Origin: CAVOBC01 sp963693635
Lineage (GTDB): Bacteria > Pseudomonadota > Gammaproteobacteria > Pseudomonadales > Azotimanducaceae
Reading direction: 5' to 3'
NCBI GenBank assembly: GCA_963693635.1
Contig: CAVOBC010000262.1
Location: 1-6,910 of the forward strand
Length of the DNA stretch: 6,910 bases
The notes under the pieces are model-generated. The model saw only the letters and a program-made list of their open reading frames with translations, had not been told where the DNA came from and searched no databases. Position 1 is the stretch's first letter; the number at the start of each line of letters is the position of its first letter. Shown here piece after piece: positions 1-5,656 of the stretch. Made by a program: the position numbers and the translations under genes.

Positions 1-557
1 CCGATTGCGACACTGAGACTCGCATAGTCTCCCTGCATCAGGAGGTGACCCAGTGCAGAATCATGCGGGGCAGACGGTCGCCGGCGACGCTTGCGGGGCC
101 CGTCGAATACGGCTCGGGTCGTCTCGTCCGCGTCCGCAGATGTGCCGGCAGACCCATTCGCGTCGATATCGAGTTCGCCGTCGATGGTGCCCCCGGGCTG
201 AGGCGATACGTCGTTCCTGATGGTGTCTCGGACGTCGCCGGATACGTCAGCCGCATTCGCGTCGCCGGAAGCCTCGGCTGATGGCTGGGCCATCGCGAAC
301 AGCCGATTGCTGAAAAAACGATCGAAACACATGTTGAACGCCGCCTTCTCGACCGGCGACTTCGCGAGGGTCAGCGCCAGTGTTCGGCGCAGCAGGCCCC
401 GATCTTCAACTCCGACGATCTCCACGGCCGCCATCGCATCAAGCGTCTCGGCCGGGGACACCTCGACATCCGCGTTGCGCAACGCGGCGACAAATTGACC
501 GATCGATTCGTCCACGCCCGCTCCGGCATGCAGCAAAAGGCGACATTCTACCCTCAT
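1..557 (-). CDS. CoxE-like VWA-domain protein, N-terminal part (runs off the left edge)
   Basis: A reading frame starts at ATG 557-555 and stays open for 185 codons to the window edge, so the C-terminal part is missing. Residues 20-83 resemble the N-terminal helical region of CoxE-type VWA proteins: an FVAALRNADVEVSPAETLDA segment, then VEIVGVEDRGLLRRTLALTL, then KSPVEKAAFNMCFDRFF. Residues 90-165 form a low-complexity, Asp/Ala/Gly/Ser-rich stretch ending in a basic RKRRRR patch (155-160), probably a disordered linker before the metal-binding VWA domain expected beyond the edge. Family members usually work with a MoxR-type AAA+ ATPase as a chaperone or cofactor-insertion pair in the cytoplasm. 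No MoxR gene is visible: the upstream neighbour is a divergent symporter, so a partner would have to lie downstream, off the left edge. An AGGGG sits 9 bases before the ATG as a possible ribosome binding site. The family call is fairly secure; the substrate is unknown. Confidence 0.72.
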   Translation of the reverse strand, partial: MRVECRLLLHAGAGVDESIGQFVAALRNADVEVSPAETLDAMAAVEIVGVEDRGLLRRTLALTLAKSPVEKAAFNMCFDRFFSNRLFAMAQPSAEASGDANAADVSGDVRDTIRNDVSPQPGGTIDGELDIDANGSAGTSADADETTRAVFDGPRKRRRRPSAPHDSALGHLLMQGDYASLSVAI

Positions 558-654
558 GGGTGATGACCCCTGGCAAATTAGCCCGGAACCAACTGCTCCG
601 TGCGAGTCAGGCAGCGACCGGACACCGAAACGTCGCCCGCTTGTGCCCGAGGTC

Positions 655-663
655 TGATAGTAT
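655..663 (+). promoter_or_regulatory. Candidate extended -10 promoter for the symporter gene
   Basis: The divergent gap 558-694 contains TG-A-TAGTAT, an extended -10 like element with four of six matches to TATAAT, about 32 bases before the TTG start at 695. No convincing -35 hexamer lies at the usual distance, which is tolerated in extended -10 promoters. This is a pattern call only. I identified no matching promoter for the divergent CoxE-like gene. Confidence 0.3.
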
Positions 664-683
664 CCGCGCCGCTCGTCATACAC

Positions 684-687
684 AGGA
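684..687 (+). promoter_or_regulatory. Ribosome binding site that sets the symporter TTG start
   Basis: AGGA ends 7 bases before TTG 695-697, an ideal spacing. It supports TTG as the start over the long in-frame extension back to 380, which would overlap the opposite-strand CoxE-like gene and adds a non-membrane N-terminus unlike the family. Confidence 0.6.
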
Positions 688-694
688 ACATCGG

Positions 695-1945
695 TTGAAT
701 CTGCTCCGCAATCTTACGTTTCAGGTATTCATCGCCGCCTTGTTTGGCATCGGCCTCGCCCTTGTGCTGGGCGATGGCGTGTGGACGGAACCCCTGGGCC
801 AGGTGAAAACGGTCTTTCTTGCGGCACTGCGAATGTTGATTGCCCCGATGATTTTCTTCTCACTCGTCGGCGGTATCGCGGGCATCGGCAACGTCGTCCG
901 CCTGCGGCGGTTGGGCGGCGTGACAGTTGCCTATTACCTCTCAACAACCGCCATCGCAGCCGCACTCGGTTTGATCGCCGTCTTCCTGATTCACCCCTGG
1001 ACGGCCTACCCGGCGCCAGAGAACCTCGCGCCCGCCGGGGTTAGTCGACTCCTCGATCCCGCGAACGGGTCAATCACGGCAATCATCGGACAGATCCTAG
1101 AGCGTTCCCTAACGAACCCGTTCACGGCACTCGTTGAACTCAACATCCTCGGCATCGTCGCCAATGCATTCCTCATAGGCATTGCGATGGTTTTGGTCCT
1201 GCCGGCCGAGAGCCCCCTTTTCCGTGTCGTTGCTGACACCAATGCCGTCATCGCACGTGTATTGGGATGGGTTATCCGCGTGTTGCCCATCGGCATCTTC
1301 GCAATCCTGTTCGAATTCACCGCGAGTCTCGGCGCCGGCGAAGGTCAGGGTGCGAACCTGTTGCGCCAATTGCTCAGTTTCGGCGCGCTCGTGGTCAGCC
1401 TGACCCTTTTCCACGGCATCGTTATTCTGCCGGCGATCGCCTGGCTCTTCGCCGGGCGCAGCCCGGTTTCCCTCTTCGGTGCCATCCTTCGGCCGCTGCT
1501 CGTCGCCTTTAGCACGTCGTCCAGCAGTGCAACCTTGCCGGTCACCATGCGCACCGCCGAGGAAAACCTCGCGGTCGACCCCGGCGTTTCGAGCTTCGTG
1601 CTGCCACTCGGCGCAACCATGAACATGGACGGTACAGCCCTCTTTGAAGCCGTTGGCGCCGTCTTTCTTGCCTACCTCTTTGGCGTTGACCTCAGCTCTG
1701 CGGCTATTGTCACCGTGTTCGTGATGGCCATGATGGCGTCCATCGGCGCGCCGGGAATGCCGTCGGCGTCCATGGCCGGCATGCAGATGGTGCTCTTGGC
1801 CGTCGGTATCCCGCTGGAGGCGATTGCGATTCTGCTCATCATTGAGCGCCCACTCGATACCATCCGCACGTCACTCAACGTTGAAGGCGATCTCGTCGGA
1901 TGTCTGGTCGTCGATCGGTACTGCGATCGGCGCGACGGAACCTGA
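695..1945 (+). CDS. Dicarboxylate/amino acid:cation symporter (DAACS, GltP/DctA type)
   Basis: This 416-residue inner-membrane secondary transporter has the usual length of the sodium- or proton-coupled glutamate/aspartate/C4-dicarboxylate family. The family's core motifs appear in order. Hairpin 1 carries the serine-rich STSSSSATLP (273-282). TM7 carries NMDGT (310-314). Hairpin 2 carries GAPGMP (351-356). TM8 carries DTIRTSLNVEGD (388-399), including Asp388, Arg391, Thr392, Asn395 and Asp399, equivalent to substrate- and ion-binding positions of the archaeal homologue GltPh. Arg391 matches the arginine that binds a substrate side-chain carboxylate, so an acidic amino acid or dicarboxylate is more likely than serine, threonine or other neutral substrates. 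The TTG start is chosen because a well-spaced AGGA precedes it and the protein then begins directly at TM1. The gene stands alone, divergent from the CoxE-like gene and convergent with the 120-residue orphan. Family is near certain; exact substrate and coupling ion are not readable. Confidence 0.93.
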   Translation: MNLLRNLTFQVFIAALFGIGLALVLGDGVWTEPLGQVKTVFLAALRMLIAPMIFFSLVGGIAGIGNVVRLRRLGGVTVAYYLSTTAIAAALGLIAVFLIHPWTAYPAPENLAPAGVSRLLDPANGSITAIIGQILERSLTNPFTALVELNILGIVANAFLIGIAMVLVLPAESPLFRVVADTNAVIARVLGWVIRVLPIGIFAILFEFTASLGAGEGQGANLLRQLLSFGALVVSLTLFHGIVILPAIAWLFAGRSPVSLFGAILRPLLVAFSTSSSSATLPVTMRTAEENLAVDPGVSSFVLPLGATMNMDGTALFEAVGAVFLAYLFGVDLSSAAIVTVFVMAMMASIGAPGMPSASMAGMQMVLLAVGIPLEAIAILLIIERPLDTIRTSLNVEGDLVGCLVVDRYCDRRDGT

Positions 1946-1959
1946 CGGGTACCCTCAGG
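1941..1959. terminator. Small hairpin between convergent genes, possible weak terminator
   Basis: CCTGA (1941-1945) pairs with TCAGG (1955-1959), with a further GG/CC inside after one bulged base and a GTAC loop. It overlaps the symporter stop codon TGA at 1943-1945 and lies 37 bases beyond the stop of the opposing gene at 1996. There is no T-run on either side, so an intrinsic terminator is only a weak suggestion. Confidence 0.22.
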
Positions 1960-1995
1960 CAACGGCAGTGACAATCAGCCCGTGAAGCCGGCCAC

Positions 1996-2358
1996 TCAGG
2001 CCAGTTCTTCGAGGATCAGCCGGGCAAAATAATGCAGGAACTCTTTGTGCGTCTTACTGATCTTGAGTCGAACCAGCGCATCGTCACCTGACTTTGAAAC
2101 GATGAAGGCGTAACAGGAACGCAGTTCCGAGGGATGTCCAAGGAGGCCCGTTATCTCCTCATTCAGAAAGTCGTGCAGGTACGGCAGGTCATCTTCAGTA
2201 ATCCCCGACCGGCTCGGATCAAGTGCAGCGTTCCCCCACACGGTCGCCATGTAGACCTGAAAGGCCTCCCGGTCGACGACCCCATCGCCGACGCTACAGA
2301 CCCCGACAATCTCATCGATTGCGGGCTGGTAGCGCCGCCTGACCTCTGCAAGCTCCAC
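1996..2358 (-). CDS. Conserved-looking hypothetical protein, 120 residues
   Basis: I do not recognise the family. The frame begins with GTG at 2358-2356 and ends with TGA at 1998-1996, giving 120 residues. It has no signal peptide, membrane segment or cysteine cluster, and looks like a small, acidic, mostly helical soluble cytoplasmic protein. Visible segments are an N-terminal helix rich in Glu/Arg (residues 1-20), an acidic central part with EDDLPYLHDFLNEEITGLLG (about 64-83), and a C-terminal half with LVRLKISKTHKEFLHYFARL. The GTG start is supported by AGGGAGA 7 bases upstream. It lies 265 bases beyond the response regulator stop, on the same strand, and its start overlaps the end of the cysteine-rich SEC-C-like frame by 47 bases. 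That overlap could mean translational coupling, or that the smaller frame is not real. The coding call is fairly good; function is unknown. Confidence 0.68.
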   Translation of the reverse strand: MELAEVRRRYQPAIDEIVGVCSVGDGVVDREAFQVYMATVWGNAALDPSRSGITEDDLPYLHDFLNEEITGLLGHPSELRSCYAFIVSKSGDDALVRLKISKTHKEFLHYFARLILEELA

Positions 2359-2533
2359 GTTGACTCTCCCTTCGAATGCAATCGGACCACGCGAAACGGG
2401 TGCACCGAATAACGGCCAAGCATACCAAGGATTCGGTCAGGGTAATGACGAAACAGCCGATCTTCCGCCGCGGGACAGTCGCGCATTGTGCATATTTGCC
2501 GAGACTGCCGCAGAAGCAACGTTTGTTACGCAA
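2312..2533 (-). CDS. Short cysteine-rich reading frame with N-terminal SEC-C-like zinc motif (uncertain gene or remnant)
   Basis: The frame starts with TTG at 2533-2531 and would encode 73 residues. Residues 2-17 read RNKRCFCGSLGKYAQC, matching the SEC-C zinc motif pattern R-N-x-x-C-x-C-G-S-x-x-K-Y-x-x-C at every fixed position. The fourth ligand expected directly after the last Cys (Cys or His) is Ala18 here. In other proteins, such as SecA C-termini and many small proteins, SEC-C binds zinc and contacts SecB, ribosomes or other partners. The rest of the frame has five more cysteines (27, 38, 44, 52, 62), no recognisable fold, but GC-rich third positions for about 30 codons after the motif, as in a real gene. 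Against it: only a TTG start is available, an in-frame TAG lies 10 codons upstream, the spacing to AAGGCGG is long (11-12 bases), and it overlaps the next gene by 47 bases. It may be a small gene or a decayed, frameshifted copy of a longer one. Confidence 0.35.
   Translation of the reverse strand: MRNKRCFCGSLGKYAQCATVPRRKIGCFVITLTESLVCLAVIRCTRFAWSDCIRRESQRGACRGQAALPARNR
2365..2371 (-). promoter_or_regulatory. Ribosome binding site for the GTG start of the 120-residue protein
   Basis: On the minus strand AGGGAGA lies 7 bases before GTG 2358-2356. It is the best Shine-Dalgarno match in this region and fixes the GTG as the start. Confidence 0.5.
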
Positions 2534-2623
2534 GCGGGCAACATCCGCCTTGATCCACTAGCGATCCCGGCGCGGCACCTGGTGTTGATCCCGACGGCCT
2601 GCGATCGGATGCCTATTGTGCTG

Positions 2624-2989
2624 TCAGGTCGCCCGTAAAGCCTGGATGCGGGCGATGAGTTCTGACGGCAGGAACGGCTTTTCAAGGTAGCCGTGTACGC
2701 GTTCACGCAAACTCGAGTCGGTTGCGTGGCCGGACACGATCAGGGTCTTGAGCGCAGGACTGATCAGCAACAACTCATCGACGATTTCAAGACTGGACCG
2801 GTCCGGCAGACTGACATCAAGGACATACAAAGCGGTGTGCCGGTGAGCGCGCAATGCTACGACCGCGCCTTCAGCAGTCGCCGCTTCCTGCACGTCGAAC
2901 CCGGCCTGCCTCAGCGCAATCTGCGCGATCATGCGAATCTGCTCTTCATCGTCGACGACCAGAAGAGTTGGTGTTGTAGGAACGCTCAT
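2624..2989 (-). CDS. Single-domain response regulator (REC receiver only)
   Basis: The 121 residues form one CheY-like receiver domain and nothing else. The phosphorylation site is complete: acidic pair Asp13-Asp14 in LLVVDDEEQIR, phospho-acceptor Asp58 in YVLDVSLPD, the Thr/Ser switch position Ser86 in IVSGHA, aromatic switch Tyr101, and conserved Lys104 in YLEKPF. Such proteins accept phosphate from a histidine kinase and act by binding a partner rather than DNA. ATG 2989-2987 is preferred because the protein then begins just before beta strand 1. An in-frame TTG at 3031 would add 14 residues not typical of the fold. Upstream is only a weak GGA 8 bases before the ATG. The gene lies 130 bases downstream of the Lon gene on the same strand, with two small inverted repeats between. 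No kinase, phosphotransferase or output protein is visible, so the pathway is unknown. The domain call is secure. Confidence 0.9.
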   Translation of the reverse strand: MSVPTTPTLLVVDDEEQIRMIAQIALRQAGFDVQEAATAEGAVVALRAHRHTALYVLDVSLPDRSSLEIVDELLLISPALKTLIVSGHATDSSLRERVHGYLEKPFLPSELIARIQALRAT

Positions 2990-3006
2990 GTCGGCAATCC
3001 GTTGCA

Positions 3007-3023
3007 CAGAGTCCCGTACTCTG
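3007..3023. repeat. Inverted repeat (6-bp stem, 5-base loop) in the response regulator leader
   Basis: CAGAGT (3007-3012) and ACTCTG (3018-3023) are perfect inverted copies around a 5-base loop, 18 to 34 bases upstream of the ATG at 2989. As RNA it would form a hairpin just before the translation start. It also lies downstream of the Lon stop, but no T-run follows, so it is a poor terminator. Confidence 0.35.
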
Positions 3024-3046
3024 GACCCCAACGGGCACCAGCGTCA

Positions 3047-3060
3047 GCGTCGACCGACGC
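3047..3060. repeat. 14-base near-palindrome, possible operator
   Basis: GCGTCG (3047-3052) and CGACGC (3055-3060) are inverted copies separated by two bases. The spacing is too tight for an RNA hairpin, but the dyad form suits a dimeric DNA-binding protein. It sits in the Lon to response regulator gap, about 60 bases before the response regulator start. Chance occurrence in GC-rich DNA is quite possible. Confidence 0.25.
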
Positions 3061-3119
3061 CCGCCGGATAGAATACGCGCCTTGAGCGATGAACGGCCGG
3101 AGGCATTGATCCGTCCCCG

Positions 3120-5546
3120 TCAATCAAAACAGATTGACGCGACCTCACCAATCTCACGCGCAAAGTGCACCGTGAGATCAGCCGTCAGGGACTCCGGCAT
3201 TTCCGCCAGGTCACGGGCGTTGTCCGCCGGCAAAATGAGCTCACGTATGCCGGCTCGCCGTGCGGCGACGACCTTCTCCCGGATTCCGCCAACTGGCAGC
3301 ACCCGCCCGGTCAAGGTCAGTTCCCCGGTCATCGCGACCTGCCGCGCAAGGGGTTCACTGCGCGCGAGCGACAGCAGTGTCATCGCCATTGTGATACCGG
3401 CGCTGGGCCCATCTTTGGGCGTCGCGCCTTCCGGGACGTGCAGATGCACAGTGCAATCGTCGAAGTAGGATGCGTTGTCGCCAAAGTCGTCAGGTCGGGC
3501 AGAGATGACGCTGTGTGCGATCTCGGCGGATTCCCGCATCACGTCACCAAGCTGGCCCGTGAGCTTGATGCCCCGGGACTGGCTATGAATCCGGGCGGCT
3601 TCGACCGTCAGCGTGGTACCACCCAGAGCCGTGTAGGCAAGCCCCGTGACAACACCGACGCCATTCCTGGGCGTTTGCTTGCGAAAGAGCGGTGGGCCGA
3701 GGCTGCTTTCAACCTCCTTGACACCGATCGACATTCTGGCGTCCGGTGCCTTTAGCAGCGCACCCGCGTTCTTGCGCACGATTCGTGCGAGGCATTTGTC
3801 GAGCCCTCGGACGCCCGGCTCGCGGGCATAGCCGTCGACAATACGGCGCAGCGCCGCGTTGGTGATGCGCAGTCGGGAGGGCCGGATTCCGGCCTTTGCA
3901 AGTTGCCGCTTCCACAGGTGCCGACGCGCGATGCGCACCTTCTCGCTGCCCAGATAGCCAGCCAACGAGATGACCTCCATTCGATCCAGCAGCGGTCCTG
4001 GAATCGTGTCCAGTTGATTGGCAGTACACACGAACAACACGCGTGAAAGATCAACCCTAAGGTCAAGGTAATGATCGAGGAAGCCCCCGTTCTGTTCCGG
4101 ATCCAGTACTTCCAACAGGGCAGACGCCGGATCACCCTGGAACGAACTCCCAACCTTGTCGATTTCATCGAGCATGATGACCGGATTGTCGACGGCGACG
4201 TCCTTGAGCGCCTGGATCAGTTTCCCGGGCATCGCCCCAATGTAAGTTCGGCGATGGCCCTTGATCTCCGCTTCGTCGCGCATCCCGCCGAGGGAGAAGC
4301 GGTAGAACTTGCGCCCGAGGGCGCCAGCGATCGATCGCCCAATGGACGTCTTGCCGACGCCCGGAGGGCCCGCGAAACAGAGTATCGAACCTGACACTGC
4401 ACCCTTCAACGCGCCGACGGCCAGGAACTCAACGATGCGCTCCTTGACGTCATCGAGGCCCTCGTGATCGCCGTCGAGGACCTGCCGTGCGTGATCGAGG
4501 TCCAGTTGATCCTGGGAGCTGACGCCGAACGGCACCGATGTCACCCAGTCCAGATAATTGCGCGTGACGCCGTACTCGGGCGACGTAATTTCAAGGACAC
4601 CTAGCTTCGCGAGTTCATCAGTGACCCGGCCCTGCACCTGTTCGGGCAACCTCTTTCCAGACAAGCGAGCGGTGAACATCTCAACGTCAGCCTGTCGGTC
4701 ATCCTTGCTGATGCCGAGTTCCTCCTGGATGACCTTGAGCTGCTGGCGCAAAAAGAATTCCCGCTGCTGCTCAGACACGGACGCCTGCATCTGTTCGGTG
4801 ATCCGCGCCTGGATTTTCGCAACCTCGAGTTCGCGACCAATCAGCATCGTCACTTTCTGCATCCGCGGAACCAGGTCGACCGTGTTGAGGACATCCTGCA
4901 GTTCGGCCGGTTCGGCGGAGGTAATCGCCGCCGCAAAGTCCGTCAGCGCGGAAGGTTCGTTCGGATTGAAATAGCTGAGGTACTGTTTGAGTTGCTCATT
5001 GTAGAGGGGGTTCAGCGCCATCAATTCCTTGATGATATTGATGATCGACATCGCGTAGGCCCGAACCTTCTCAGACTCATCCCGCGTCACGGTGTCGTTG
5101 AAGTACTCAACGCGCACGACGTAAGGTGGCTTCGTTCGTACCCAGTCGCGGATTCGAAAGCGGCGAATACCATGCGCGATGAATTGCAGCTTGTTCTCGT
5201 GCTCGGTCAATTGTTGCACGCGTACGACGCAGCCAATGCTCTCAATGTCACCAGGACCCGCAATCCCGTCGCCCGGGGGTTGTGCCGCGTAACCGAGGCA
5301 CAGCAGCTTGTGGGGGCTTTCAGCCACGTTGCGCAGTCCCTCGCCCCAGGGCTTCTGGTCTACCGCAACCGACTGCACGAGTACCGGGAAGAAAGGGCGT
5401 GACTGCAGCGGCACAAGTTGCAGTACATCTGGCAGCACCTGTTCCGGACGAACGAGCGCCGTCCCCGGGTCATCGCTCAGTACTCTGTCGTCCACCGCGT
5501 CGCCTTCTTTGTCGCGGGGAATAAACTCTGATCCGTTGTCATTCAT
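3120..5546 (-). CDS. lon: ATP-dependent Lon protease (LonA type, probably an accessory copy)
   Basis: This 808-residue cytoplasmic AAA+ serine protease unfolds and degrades damaged or regulatory proteins. Its length is close to E. coli Lon (784). In order it has an acidic N-terminal extension (1-40), the LON substrate-binding domain and helical region (about 43-390), AAA+ module and protease domain (about 620-808). Walker A is GPPGVGKTS with Lys399. Walker B is VIMLDEID with Asp460 and Glu461. Sensor 1 lies around FVCTANQ, and Arg580 in GVRGLD suits sensor 2. The catalytic dyad is Ser715 in PKDGPSAGI and Lys758 in GGIREKVVAARRAG. Their 43-residue spacing equals that of E. coli Ser679/Lys722. 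The N-domain begins PLQSRPFFPVLV rather than the usual PLRDVVVFP-type start, and clpP/clpX are not neighbours, so I infer a second, divergent Lon (compare Pseudomonas AsrA). The ATG at 5546 has only a weak GGCGG site upstream. Confidence 0.95.
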   Translation of the reverse strand: MNDNGSEFIPRDKEGDAVDDRVLSDDPGTALVRPEQVLPDVLQLVPLQSRPFFPVLVQSVAVDQKPWGEGLRNVAESPHKLLCLGYAAQPPGDGIAGPGDIESIGCVVRVQQLTEHENKLQFIAHGIRRFRIRDWVRTKPPYVVRVEYFNDTVTRDESEKVRAYAMSIINIIKELMALNPLYNEQLKQYLSYFNPNEPSALTDFAAAITSAEPAELQDVLNTVDLVPRMQKVTMLIGRELEVAKIQARITEQMQASVSEQQREFFLRQQLKVIQEELGISKDDRQADVEMFTARLSGKRLPEQVQGRVTDELAKLGVLEITSPEYGVTRNYLDWVTSVPFGVSSQDQLDLDHARQVLDGDHEGLDDVKERIVEFLAVGALKGAVSGSILCFAGPPGVGKTSIGRSIAGALGRKFYRFSLGGMRDEAEIKGHRRTYIGAMPGKLIQALKDVAVDNPVIMLDEIDKVGSSFQGDPASALLEVLDPEQNGGFLDHYLDLRVDLSRVLFVCTANQLDTIPGPLLDRMEVISLAGYLGSEKVRIARRHLWKRQLAKAGIRPSRLRITNAALRRIVDGYAREPGVRGLDKCLARIVRKNAGALLKAPDARMSIGVKEVESSLGPPLFRKQTPRNGVGVVTGLAYTALGGTTLTVEAARIHSQSRGIKLTGQLGDVMRESAEIAHSVISARPDDFGDNASYFDDCTVHLHVPEGATPKDGPSAGITMAMTLLSLARSEPLARQVAMTGELTLTGRVLPVGGIREKVVAARRAGIRELILPADNARDLAEMPESLTADLTVHFAREIGEVASICFD

Positions 5547-5611
5547 ATCAATGCCGCCAGGTGTGTTGGTGCGGGCCCCACCCGTGACAGTAGCGCAGAG
5601 CGCAGGCGATC

Positions 5612-5637
5612 AGATTGGCAGCGGGGCCGATTCAAAT
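5612..5637 (-). promoter_or_regulatory. Very tentative heat-shock-like promoter upstream of Lon
   Basis: In the 110-base gap before the Lon start, the minus strand has TTTGAAT followed 10 bases later by GCCAATCT. These resemble the sigma-32 elements CTTGAAA and CCCCATNT with about five matches each, but the spacing is shorter than the usual 11-17 bases. Lon genes are classically heat-shock regulated, which is why it is noted. A housekeeping promoter elsewhere in the gap, or inside the EamA gene end, is equally possible. Confidence 0.15.
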
Positions 5638-5656
5638 CCTAGGTATGGGCGCGCGC

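Noticed and set aside
220..498. Plus-strand 92-residue frame
   Set aside because: It is antisense to the CoxE-like gene, which has recognisable family sequence in the minus frame. It is a typical GC-rich shadow frame.
380..694. In-frame N-terminal extension of the symporter back to position 380
   Set aside because: It overlaps the opposite-strand CoxE-like gene, reads as Arg/Pro-rich non-protein-like sequence, and has no ribosome binding site. TTG 695 has a well-placed AGGA.
2163..2519. Minus-strand 118-residue frame overlapping both the SEC-C-like frame and the 120-residue gene
   Set aside because: Most of it lies out of frame inside the better-supported 120-residue gene, and its lower GC third-position content argues against coding. 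It is kept only as a possible frameshifted tail of the SEC-C-like segment.
2437..2706. Minus-strand 89-residue frame over the end of the response regulator
   Set aside because: It overlaps the receiver domain in another frame for its first 80 bases, has no family resemblance, and its own composition is Ser/Arg/Ala-rich noise.
4992..5402. Plus-strand 136-residue frame inside the Lon gene
   Set aside because: It is antisense to the conserved Lon N-terminal domain, without its own start signal or recognisable domain.
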